From Actinomycetes bacterium (GTDB lineage Bacteria > Actinomycetota > Acidimicrobiia > Acidimicrobiales > RAAP-2): DNA of 9,696 nucleotides. The notes beneath the pieces are model-generated. The model saw nothing but the letters and a program-made list of their open reading frames with translations, did not search any database and was not told the origin of the DNA. The translations under genes and the position numbers were made by a program. Location of the stretch: positions 1 through 9,696 of the forward strand of contig JAJYXS010000195.1 in the NCBI GenBank assembly GCA_021801615.1. Reading direction: 5' to 3'. The first letter of the stretch is position 1; every line of letters starts with the position of its first letter. Of the stretch, positions 1 through 6,064 are shown piece after piece.

Positions 1-29
1 ACTCGGGCGTCGCCCGACGGCAGCGTGCG

Positions 30-734
30 ATGCACGAGGTGCGCGAGCGCATCGAGGTCGATTTCGGGGAGCGGCTCACCGACGACGAGGTGGCCGAGAC
101 CTACAACGACCGGATCGGCGGAGGGCCGACCCGCGTCCACAGCGCCCCGGCGCAGACCGCCGACTACCGCGGCGTGAGCGTCGTCGTCGGTGCCGATCTC
201 GCCCGGCTTCCGAGCACCGAGAGCGTGGAGCGCCTCGTCGCCGACCGGCTCGCGGACGGGGCGACGACGGCGCTCGTCGCGCGGACGATCGAGGAGGCGA
301 GCGCCATCGACGCACAGCTCGGAGTCATCGCGAAGGCGTGGCTCTCTCCCTGGCCCGACGAGAACCTGCCGAGCACCGCTCTGGTCGCGAGGATCGTCGG
401 CGTCCCGGTCGCCAGGGTGCGAAAGGCGCTCGATCGCATCCGGGCCATCTGCCGGGGCCTCCAGGTCGCAGGTGGCGGAGACGACGCGACCTCGTTGGCG
501 GTCGCGCGCGCCGTGGCAGAGGCGTGGATCGCAGACGACCGCCTCGGCCGCGTCGCCGAGCTTCGTTGGTCCCGTTGGCCAGAGCGCGAGCTGGTCTCGG
601 TGGACGAGGTCGCGAGGCGTCTCTCGCGACCGAGGGCCGACGTCGTCCGGTCGCTCGAGGTGATCGAGCAGATGCTCGAGCGCCACCTGGTCGTCGAGCA
701 CGATGCCCCGGCGGCTTTGAGCTCGTCGAGCTGA
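30..734 (+). CDS. Hypothetical protein with two HTH-like repeats (possibly 5'-partial)
   Basis: I do not recognise this 234-residue protein. The reading frame is also open upstream to the left edge (from base 3) and no clear Shine-Dalgarno sequence precedes ATG 30, so the true start may lie outside the window. Residues 1-30 are charged and helical, faintly like the three-helix-bundle dimerisation segments of some actinobacterial proteins; that is a guess. The C-terminal half holds an internal duplication with a period of about 75 residues. Residues 99-144 and 174-219 each have a WP motif (W108-P109, W183-P184), then a VAR...P...V...L..I pattern resembling helix-turn-helix or winged-helix folds. 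The protein ends in a short poly-Ser tail. There is no signal peptide or membrane segment. It is followed by a hairpin and then a separate toxin-antitoxin promoter, so it is probably not part of that operon. A DNA-binding role is inference only. Confidence 0.6.
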   Translation: MHEVRERIEVDFGERLTDDEVAETYNDRIGGGPTRVHSAPAQTADYRGVSVVVGADLARLPSTESVERLVADRLADGATTALVARTIEEASAIDAQLGVIAKAWLSPWPDENLPSTALVARIVGVPVARVRKALDRIRAICRGLQVAGGGDDATSLAVARAVAEAWIADDRLGRVAELRWSRWPERELVSVDEVARRLSRPRADVVRSLEVIEQMLERHLVVEHDAPAALSSSS

Positions 735-752
735 ACGGTCGAGGGCGGCCAG

Positions 753-770
753 GCGACCGAGGGGGGTCGC
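753..770 (+). terminator. GC-rich hairpin downstream of the first gene
   Basis: The arms GCGACC (753-758) and GGTCGC (765-770) are perfect complements around a 6-nt loop, starting 18 nt after the stop codon of the upstream gene. No U-tract follows, which is common for hairpin terminators in high-GC actinobacteria. It would separate the first gene from the toxin-antitoxin promoter. Termination activity is inferred from position and symmetry only. Confidence 0.4.
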
Positions 771-831
771 GCCGGCTTGCTGGCGGGTGGAGCAGGTCCG
801 GGGGAGCGGCACCGGTCGCATCCCACGCCGC

Positions 832-849
832 ATACCGTTATGGTATACC
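832..849 (+). promoter_or_regulatory. Palindromic operator overlapping the toxin-antitoxin promoter
   Basis: ATACC (832-836) and GGTAT (842-846) form an inverted repeat with a 5-nt spacer. GGTATACC (842-849) is itself a perfect 8-bp palindrome, so ATACC recurs at 845-849. This AT-richer island sits just upstream of GTG 856. It contains two -10-like hexamers, TATGGT (839-844) and TATACC (844-849), the second placed so that transcription could begin at or next to the start codon. No convincing -35 box is visible. Ribbon-helix-helix antitoxins typically bind short palindromes over their own promoter, so autoregulation by the antitoxin, alone or with the toxin, is the natural inference. Confidence 0.6.
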
Positions 850-855
850 GACACA

Positions 856-1110
856 GTGGCCACCGAGCAGATCGCAGTCCGGCTCCCCGAGAAGCTCCTC
901 TCAGAGCTCGACGCGCTCGTCGCAAGTGGTGTCTACGAGAGCCGGGCGGCTGCGGTGCGAGCCGGCGTCGAAGCCATCACGGCCCTCGAACACCACCGGC
1001 AGATCGACCGAGCCATCGTCGCCGGCTACCAGCGCACTCCCCCCACCGCGGCCGACCAAGACGCTGCTCTCGTCTCGCTCCGAGATGCCATCGCCGAGGA
1101 GCCGTGGTGA
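856..1110 (+). CDS. MazE-like ribbon-helix-helix antitoxin
   Basis: This 84-residue protein is the likely DNA-binding antitoxin of a type II toxin-antitoxin pair. Residues 5-11 (QIAVRLP) form the DNA-contacting beta strand, and residues 12-24 and about 28-42 form the two helices of a CopG/MetJ-type ribbon-helix-helix. The remainder (about 43-84) is a charged tail, expected to wrap the toxin and neutralise it. I chose GTG 856 because conservation by eye begins there. The in-frame GTG at 787 would place the operator/promoter inside the gene and add 23 residues unlike the fold. No Shine-Dalgarno precedes GTG 856 and -10-like hexamers end 7-12 nt upstream, so a leaderless mRNA is likely. The stop overlaps the toxin start (GTGA, 1107-1110), which implies translational coupling. 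The fold assignment is firm; the subfamily name is not. Confidence 0.85.
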   Translation: MATEQIAVRLPEKLLSELDALVASGVYESRAAAVRAGVEAITALEHHRQIDRAIVAGYQRTPPTAADQDAALVSLRDAIAEEPW

Positions 1111-1424
1111 GCGAGCCTCGTCGCGGTGAGGTGTGGTGGGGCGAGATCGAGGGGCTGGGTCGCCGACCCTTCCTGGTCATGACCAGGTCAGCAGCCATCC
1201 CGGTGCTCAACGCCGTGCTTGCTGCCCCCGTGACCCGCACGGTCAGGTACATCCCGACGGAAGTCTTGCTGGGACCCGACGACGGGATGCCTACGGAGTG
1301 CGCCGCCAGCTTTGACAACCTGCGCGTCGTACCAAAGGCGTACCTTGCTGGTCGCATCTGCGCGCTCGGAGCAGCTCGGCTTGCCGAGGCGTGCACGGCG
1401 CTGCACATCGCCGTCGACTGCTGA
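1107..1424 (+). CDS. MazF/PemK-family endoribonuclease toxin
   Basis: This 105-residue protein matches the MazF/PemK family in length and motif order. RRGEVWW lies at residues 5-11, the RRPFLV strand at 19-24, the APVT strand at 40-43, PTEV at 50-53, DDGMP at 58-62, the cysteine-containing ECAASFDNLR at 64-73 and VPKAYL at 75-80. By eye, R20 and T43 fall at the positions of the catalytic Arg and Thr of Bacillus subtilis MazF, so the toxin looks intact. MazF toxins cut RNA at short specific sequences and arrest growth when the antitoxin is lost. Which sequence this one cuts cannot be read from the protein. The GTG start overlaps the antitoxin stop by 4 nt, so translation is probably coupled and the antitoxin made first. 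Placement beside a putative transfer region suggests a maintenance module, although such pairs are also common in chromosomes. Confidence 0.92.
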   Translation: MSEPRRGEVWWGEIEGLGRRPFLVMTRSAAIPVLNAVLAAPVTRTVRYIPTEVLLGPDDGMPTECAASFDNLRVVPKAYLAGRICALGAARLAEACTALHIAVDC

Positions 1425-1439
1425 CCGGATGCCTCGGTG

Positions 1440-1452
1440 CCCGGCGACCGGG
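1440..1452 (+). terminator. Short hairpin after the toxin gene
   Basis: CCCGG (1440-1444) and CCGGG (1448-1452) can pair across a CGA loop, starting 16 nt after the toxin stop codon, with two more possible G-U pairs outside. The stem is short and no U-tract follows. It may end the toxin-antitoxin transcript together with the hairpins at 1518-1553, but this is weak evidence. Confidence 0.25.
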
Positions 1453-1517
1453 TGGCCCGAGCGCTGGCCCAGGTCCGGCGATAGCCGTGCGCGGCCCCGT
1501 CTCGCTGAAAGAGGCTC

Positions 1518-1553
1518 GCCGCCTTCGGCGGCTCGCCCGGATCGCTTCGCGAT
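1518..1553. repeat. Tandem TTC-loop hairpins (REP-like or terminator)
   Basis: Two adjacent inverted repeats both have a TTC loop: GCCGCC/GGCGGC (1518-1523 and 1527-1532) and ATCGC/GCGAT (1541-1545 and 1549-1553). They are 8 nt apart, and flanking GGCTCGCC-type segments make the unit look modular. It lies about 95 nt beyond the toxin stop codon. Twin hairpins of this sort occur in dispersed REP/BIME-type intergenic repeats and also as transcription terminators. Only one unit is present here, so dispersal cannot be judged. Confidence 0.45.
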
Positions 1554-1610
1554 GGCCCGTCCTGCCCACGCCGCGCGCCCATCTGCCCCGTCACGTTTGC
1601 GCCCCGCTGT

Positions 1611-1710
1611 CGTCTCGTCGTCGTCTTGCCCCCCGTCGCGTCTCGTCGTCTTCGTCACGGTCCCGGCCTGCGTCTCGTCGCGTCTCGCGCACGTGTCGAT
1701 CCCGTCTCGC
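1611..1710. repeat. Degenerate CGTCTCGTCG repeats
   Basis: The 10-mer CGTCTCGTCG occurs exactly at 1611-1620, 1639-1648 and 1671-1680, and the shorter CGTCTCGC occurs at 1681-1688 and 1703-1710. Spacing between successive units is 28, 32 and 32 bp, counting the last partial copy. The whole stretch is strongly pyrimidine-biased on the + strand. The spacers share GTC/CTCG words, so simple low-complexity drift is an alternative to a functional iteron array. Confidence 0.4.
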
Positions 1711-1724
1711 CCCCGCCCCGCCGC

Positions 1725-1761
1725 TGCACGGTCTGAGCGCCTTACGTTGCACGGTCTGAGC
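1725..1761. repeat. 14-bp direct repeat TGCACGGTCTGAGC
   Basis: TGCACGGTCTGAGC occurs exactly at 1725-1738 and 1748-1761, offset by 23 bp (about two helical turns), so both copies face nearly the same side of DNA. Such spacing suits a dimeric regulator, iteron binding or a relaxosome site. No candidate binding protein can be named. Confidence 0.5.
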
Positions 1762-1790
1762 CCCCGGCCCGCGCCAGCAATTGCAACCCC

Positions 1791-1862
1791 GCACCGGCCT
1801 GCTCCTGCGCATCTTCATCCCACCCTCCGGGAGGCAGATCCCGACCCGGCACCGGCCTGTTC
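1791..1862. repeat. Direct repeat GCACCGGCCTG(C/T)TC
   Basis: GCACCGGCCTG followed by CTC or TTC occurs at 1791-1804 and 1849-1862, offset 58 bp, with one mismatch in 14. The inverted repeat CCTCC-G-GGAGG (1824-1834) lies between the copies. The preceding CCCCGCACC and CCCGGCACC contexts also resemble each other, so the duplicated unit may be slightly longer. Function unknown. Confidence 0.4.
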
Positions 1863-2054
1863 GCACCACGAGATCGAGCCGCTTTCGCTCCGCGTTTTCG
1901 AGCCCGAACCAGCAGAAACGGAGTGGCGCTGGGGAGGGGGAGAAGGCATCGCGGCCGCTGGCGCCGCCCGATGACCGGGATCGTGGGCGCAGGATCCGTA
2001 AGAGTTCTCCGCCGTCTGCATCCACGTCAATTTCCGCCGACGCGCACTCGCCGC

Positions 2055-4619
2055 ATGGTGTCCTGCATGAGCTCGGCCAGAGCGACGGCAGCGGGTGGCA
2101 GGCCCGGCGAGCGGCCATCCAGTGCCTTTCGCCTCGTGCGCTCCGCCGGGGGGCCGCCAAGCCCAGAAGTCGTCGTCGCCAGGGCCAAGCCCGTCGGCGG
2201 GGCGGTGCGCAGCGCGGGCAGGGCGATCCTGCTTGCGACCCGCACCGAGGCCGGCCTCGCCTCCCACGTGCTCGTGCCTGAGCGCTCGGAGTCCAAGGCC
2301 CTCGTCGCCGCTCTGGCCTCGGCCCTCGGCGCGCGCGCAGAGCCGGTCGCCGAGGTGCCCGACTGGTCGTCGGCGAGGGCGGTCGGGTGGCTCGTCGCAC
2401 GGCCATCTCGTGGCTTTGTCTCCCGCGACACCCAGGCCGGAGCGAACCCCTCAGAGGTCGCGGTCCTGCTCGCCCAGGTGATGGAGCCACAGAGCTTCGT
2501 CGCCGTGTCGCTGCGGGCTCCGAGCGCCGCCGAGCTGCGTCGGGTGCGGCGCTGGTTCGAGCACCGCCTGGCGGGCGTGCAGACCCATTACGCGCGAGAG
2601 ACCGAGGCCGTCGTCGCGTCGATCTTTGCCGGCGGGCCGAGCCACGACGCGGTCTCACTCCTGCTCGGCCAGCTCGCCGCCGCGCTGCCCGGCTTCGACC
2701 TGGAGACCAGGGTCGAGCACGCCGCCACGAGCCCGGTCGGTCCAGGTCTCGTGGTGGCCGGCGCGCTCACCGAGGCCGTCTTCGCGCTGCACTTCCACCA
2801 CCTGCTCGCCGGCGACGTCGTCGGCGGGCTCCTCGCTATGGGCGGGCTCGGCGTGTCCCTCGGCGCCGTGCCGTCGAGGGCGCGCACGACCGAGGCCTCG
2901 CTGCGCGCAGGCGCGGTGCCCGCACCGCCACGACGGGCGCTCCCGCCGCGCCCTCCCCGGCGCGAGCGGACGGTGTCCCGGCGCGACCAATCAGGGAACC
3001 TTTCGACCAGGACGCTGCACGCCCGCGACGGCGACTACCCGCTCGCGCAGGCGAGCTTCCTCCTCGGATCAGCGATGGTCGTCGGCATCGTCTCGCCGCA
3101 CGCCGGCCTCGCTGCGGGCGTCGCGCAGGTGCAGGTCCGGAGCGCCCCCGCCGCGCTCACCGGCGACATCGGGCCGCTCGTCGGCTGGTCGCTCTCCGGA
3201 GAGCCGGTGCACCTCTCGGCCGCAGAGGCGTGGCAGTCGTCGGCCGTCGTCGGCGCACCAGGGAGTGGCAAGACCAAGCTCGTCCAGCACCTCTTCGCCT
3301 GGCACTGCCTCGAGCGCACCCGCCCCTCTGAAAAGCCCGGTCGCCCCGGGAGGGCGAGCACGCTCGTGTGCTTCGAGCACAAGGGCGAAGAAGGCGTCGC
3401 CGGCTACCGCCACTGGGCGTCGGCGCTCGGCGACGACCTGTGCGTCGCCGAGCTTGCGGACCCTTTCTCGCCTGCGATCGACCTGTTCAACGACCCGACG
3501 ATGTCGCCGTCCGAGCGCGCCGAGTTCTTCGTCTCGGCGATGCGCTACGCCTACGACGACGCGCAGATCCAGGGCAGGTCGACCGAGGTGCTGAACGTCG
3601 TCTTCACCGCGGCGCTCGCCTGCCCCGAGGAGGTCGCGATGACGACCCAAGGCGTCGTCGATCCCCCCTCGTTCGTCTCGCTCGCGCACATCCTCTTGGG
3701 CTCGCGCGACGACGCCCACGGCGTCGAGCTCGCTCGGGCGATGGAGCGCTGGGCGGCCGAGCATCTCGACACCAAGGCCGGCGCCGAGCTCGCCGACGCG
3801 ACGAGCCGGCTCAGGATCGTCTACGGCGACAGCGTCACCCCCTCCCAGCGCCGGACCCTGACCGAGGCGGCGCGCAACAAGGTCGACGACCTGATGCGCG
3901 TGCCGACCTGGTGGTCGCACACCCGGCCGGTGCTCTCCTGGTCCCAGATCCTCTCTTCGCACGCGGCTGTCGTCGTGAACGCCGGCGTGACCGCGGACGG
4001 CCGTCTCGTGGACGAGACCTCGGGGCGGATCGTCTCTGCGATGCTCGCCTACTCGCTCGAGGACGCGATCAAGCGGACCTGTGCGGGATGGCAGGAGGCG
4101 GGCCGCTCGGTGTCGATCTTCGCCGACGAGCTGAGCCAGCTGGCAACCAGCTCGTCAGAGGTCGTCGAGTGGCTCCGCAACCAAGGTCGCGCCTACGGCG
4201 TGCGGTGCTACTTCGCGACCCAGCAGCCCGAGCAGCTCGACGAGCGGCTGCGCTCCGTCCTCCTCGGGTTCGGCTCGGTCTTCTGGTTCCAGCAGGCCAA
4301 CGCCGCGGTCGTCGCCCAGGCGGTCGCGCAGCTCTCGATGACCGGCGAGGAGTGGACCGCCTCGGACTTGGGGAACCTCGAGGCCTTCTGCGCGGTGCTG
4401 CGCGCCCGGGCCGACGGCAGGCTCCAGCCTCCGGTCACCATCCGCACCGCGTTCTGGGACGGGGACGCGGCTCGTTTCGCCGCCGATCAGGGCTATCTCC
4501 TCGGCGCCGGCGCCCGCGTGGATCCGTCCGGCCGGGGAGCCGCCGGCGCAGGGGTGCGAGAGACCAGTTCCGACGCCGGCGACTGGCCGGCCGTGGATAC
4601 GGGAGGTGACGAATGGTGA
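2055..4619 (+). CDS. VirD4/TraG/TraD-like P-loop ATPase (putative DNA-transfer coupling protein)
   Basis: Coupling proteins of this class are hexameric ATPases that bring DNA to a secretion or transfer pore. Counting from ATG 2055 (854 residues), Walker A GAPGSGKT is at 400-407. An EHKGEEG segment (441-447) sits where the family usually has DPKGE. Walker B with catalytic acid (SIFADE, D691-E692) is followed by ATQQPEQL (721-728), typical of the TraD/TraG C-terminal region. A helical insert lies between about 500 and 640. The N-terminal 390 residues match nothing I recognise; weakly hydrophobic stretches near 240-270 and 335-365 may touch the membrane, but clear transmembrane helices are absent. 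The frame is open back to GTG 1923, with ATG at 1971, 2055 and 2067. Codons before about 2055 lose G/C third-position bias, so 2055 or 2067 is likeliest, although neither has a clear Shine-Dalgarno. The gene overlaps the next by 7 nt. An HerA/FtsK-like non-conjugative ATPase is the alternative. Confidence 0.78.
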   Translation: MVSCMSSARATAAGGRPGERPSSAFRLVRSAGGPPSPEVVVARAKPVGGAVRSAGRAILLATRTEAGLASHVLVPERSESKALVAALASALGARAEPVAEVPDWSSARAVGWLVARPSRGFVSRDTQAGANPSEVAVLLAQVMEPQSFVAVSLRAPSAAELRRVRRWFEHRLAGVQTHYARETEAVVASIFAGGPSHDAVSLLLGQLAAALPGFDLETRVEHAATSPVGPGLVVAGALTEAVFALHFHHLLAGDVVGGLLAMGGLGVSLGAVPSRARTTEASLRAGAVPAPPRRALPPRPPRRERTVSRRDQSGNLSTRTLHARDGDYPLAQASFLLGSAMVVGIVSPHAGLAAGVAQVQVRSAPAALTGDIGPLVGWSLSGEPVHLSAAEAWQSSAVVGAPGSGKTKLVQHLFAWHCLERTRPSEKPGRPGRASTLVCFEHKGEEGVAGYRHWASALGDDLCVAELADPFSPAIDLFNDPTMSPSERAEFFVSAMRYAYDDAQIQGRSTEVLNVVFTAALACPEEVAMTTQGVVDPPSFVSLAHILLGSRDDAHGVELARAMERWAAEHLDTKAGAELADATSRLRIVYGDSVTPSQRRTLTEAARNKVDDLMRVPTWWSHTRPVLSWSQILSSHAAVVVNAGVTADGRLVDETSGRIVSAMLAYSLEDAIKRTCAGWQEAGRSVSIFADELSQLATSSSEVVEWLRNQGRAYGVRCYFATQQPEQLDERLRSVLLGFGSVFWFQQANAAVVAQAVAQLSMTGEEWTASDLGNLEAFCAVLRARADGRLQPPVTIRTAFWDGDAARFAADQGYLLGAGARVDPSGRGAAGAGVRETSSDAGDWPAVDTGGDEW
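4601..4608 (+). promoter_or_regulatory. Strong Shine-Dalgarno of the winged-helix gene
   Basis: GGGAGGTG lies inside the end of the ATPase gene. The GGAGG core ends 6 nt before ATG 4613, the standard spacing. This is the clearest ribosome binding site in the window and fixes the start of the downstream gene. It also shows the two genes are translated from one mRNA. Confidence 0.85.
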
Positions 4620-6064
4620 GCACGAGAAACGACGGTGCCGTGCGTCTCTGCGAGGTGAAGAGCGCGTGCACGACGCCCCGCCATACCGCTGCCGACCGGG
4701 TCGAGCTGTTCTGGTCTGGTGTGCGCTCGGCTCCGACCGGCCATGTCGCGATGAGCTGGAGCTCGCGCGCCGCGCTCGAGCGCTATCGCGCGTCTGGCAT
4801 CGCACACCCAAGAGCGCTCCAGCTCGGCTCGCAAGACGAGGCCCGCGGCAGGGTCATCGCCCGCCCGCGCAGGCTGGCGGCGCTCGGCGCGATCCATCTG
4901 TGGCGGACGATGACCTCCGAGCAGGTCGCGGCCGTCGTCGGCTCGCCGCTCATGAGCTCGTCTCGCTCGATCGACCTGCGGCTCCTGCTCGAAGCAGGCC
5001 TCGTCCAGCGCGGCGGCGCCTTCGCCGGAGAGCGCCGAGTCGTCGTCCCCACGCTGTGGCGGCCGGACGTGACGGACGTCGCGCTGCACTTCTTGGATCA
5101 GCTCTCCTACGCCGAGTGGCTGGGGGTCAGCGCCTGCCAGAAGTGGTCCTGTGGGTCGCAGGCCGCCTGGCACAACCTCATCACGACGGAGCTGTCGCTG
5201 CGGGTCGCCGAGCTCACCCCGATCGGGACGGTCTTCGGCGAGCTGCTGGCGGGTGTCCGGCTGCTCTTCCCCTTCGACGAGCGGCTCGCAAAGTCGCGGC
5301 GCAGCGCTGATGCCGTGTGGGTGCGCGACGACGGGCTGCGCATCGTCGTCGAGATGACGGCGAACGCGGCAGCGACCTTCCAGGCCCGTCTCGAGCACTG
5401 GATCGACGTGCTCCTGGGCGATGCCGAGCGTTCGACGGTCGTGTGCTTCGTCGACGTCTCCGACCCCGACAACGACCGGAACCGACCCGACCACCTGGTG
5501 AGGCGCGCGGTCGCCAGCGCGGTGAGCTCCTCGCCCGAGCGCGTGAGGGCTCGGATCGCCGAGCGCGTCTGCCTCGTCCGCTACCGTGACTGGTTCCCAG
5601 GCCTTGGGCTCGTGCACCCGAGCTTCTTCGGGCTCCGAGTCGAGCGCCCGACCGGGGGACCGGGTGCTCGGTGGGAGCCAGTCGACCTGCTCGACCCCTA
5701 CGCCGTCGTGTTCACCCCCGCCGACCCGGTGGCCGCCAGGGCGCCGATCGTCCATGCAGGGGATGTCTACGGCGTGCCGCACTGGTTGCGCGGCCCGGGC
5801 CTCGACCTGGAGGCGGTCGTGCGCCGGCTGGCCGGGTTCCCACCCCCTGAGCGGACGACGCCGGAACGGCGTGCTGAGCTGGTCGCGCGCTTTGCGGGAC
5901 GGGAGCGGCGAGCCGATCTCGAACCCGGTGCACAGGACGGGCATGGCGCACCATCACCAGCCCCCGTCGCAACCGCAACTGCTCGGCATCCCCGGCCTGT
6001 CGCTCGCGGGCCCGAAGACCTGGGCGGTGAGCGAGGAGGCCAGAGCCCAGGGCAAGAGGGGTGA
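4613..6064 (+). CDS. Winged-helix protein resembling the replication-relaxation family
   Basis: The start ATG 4613 has an ideal ribosome binding site and overlaps the upstream ATPase gene by 7 nt. Of 483 residues, about 85-145 look like a winged helix: LAALGAIHLWRTMTSEQVAAVVG, then a recognition-like helix and LRLLLEAGLVQRG. Residues 186-193 (WHNLITTE) and 231-270 (ADAVWVRDDG, IVVEMT at 245-250, then an RLEHWIDVL helix) follow the layout of replication-relaxation proteins. In that family a PD-(D/E)xK-like core follows the winged helix. D233 and E247 could be active-site acids, but I see no lysine of an ExK motif, so nuclease activity is doubtful. Proteins of this kind are frequent on actinobacterial plasmids and conjugative elements beside TraG-like ATPases, where a DNA-binding adaptor role is plausible. 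Residues 444-483 overlap the next gene out of frame and have poor codon bias, so the native C-terminus may be shorter. Confidence 0.65.
   Translation: MVSTRNDGAVRLCEVKSACTTPRHTAADRVELFWSGVRSAPTGHVAMSWSSRAALERYRASGIAHPRALQLGSQDEARGRVIARPRRLAALGAIHLWRTMTSEQVAAVVGSPLMSSSRSIDLRLLLEAGLVQRGGAFAGERRVVVPTLWRPDVTDVALHFLDQLSYAEWLGVSACQKWSCGSQAAWHNLITTELSLRVAELTPIGTVFGELLAGVRLLFPFDERLAKSRRSADAVWVRDDGLRIVVEMTANAAATFQARLEHWIDVLLGDAERSTVVCFVDVSDPDNDRNRPDHLVRRAVASAVSSSPERVRARIAERVCLVRYRDWFPGLGLVHPSFFGLRVERPTGGPGARWEPVDLLDPYAVVFTPADPVAARAPIVHAGDVYGVPHWLRGPGLDLEAVVRRLAGFPPPERTTPERRAELVARFAGRERRADLEPGAQDGHGAPSPAPVATATARHPRPVARGPEDLGGERGGQSPGQEG

Larger units (their letters stand above)
1425..2054. other. About 630-bp intergenic region with hairpins and short repeats
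   Basis: I see no convincing gene on either strand. Open frames crossing it have Arg/Pro/Ser-rich, low-complexity translations and lack the third-position G/C bias of the neighbouring genes. The region holds, in order, hairpins (1440-1452, 1518-1553), a pyrimidine-rich stretch with repeated CGTCTCGTCG (1611-1710), a 14-bp direct repeat (1725-1761), the palindrome GCAATTGC (1777-1784), a second direct repeat (1791-1862) and the inverted repeat CCTCC-G-GGAGG (1824-1834). It must contain the promoter of the four-gene block downstream, although I cannot place a clear -35/-10 pair. Its position directly upstream of a coupling-protein-like gene makes an origin of transfer or replication conceivable. 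That is speculation. Confidence 0.5.

Noticed and set aside
787..855. N-terminal extension of the antitoxin from GTG 787
   Set aside because: It would cover the palindromic operator and promoter, and its 23 residues do not fit a ribbon-helix-helix protein. GTG 856 begins just before the beta strand.
1611..1710. Possible CRISPR array
   Set aside because: The repeated unit is only 8-10 bp, unevenly spaced and low-complexity, with no repeat/spacer structure or cas genes nearby.
1860..1922. Possible tRNA remnant or attachment site near the TTTTCGAGCCCGAACC segment
   Set aside because: It resembles a T-arm loosely, but no acceptor stem, anticodon arm or CCA-proximal pairing could be built on either strand.
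1923..2054. Upstream starts (GTG 1923, ATG 1971) for the first ATPase
   Set aside because: Codons between 1971 and 2054 include many A/T-ending and rare ones and the peptide is Arg-rich. Coding-like composition starts after about 2055. An upstream start cannot be fully excluded.
1591..2658. Minus-strand open frame of 355 codons
   Set aside because: Its translation is dominated by Arg, Pro, Ser and Gly with no domain, and half lies antisense to the ATPase gene. High GC keeps such frames open by chance.
4493..5944. Minus-strand open frame of 483 codons opposite the winged-helix gene
   Set aside because: The + strand gene has an excellent ribosome binding site and a recognisable fold. The minus frame is low-complexity and mirrors the codon phase of the real gene.
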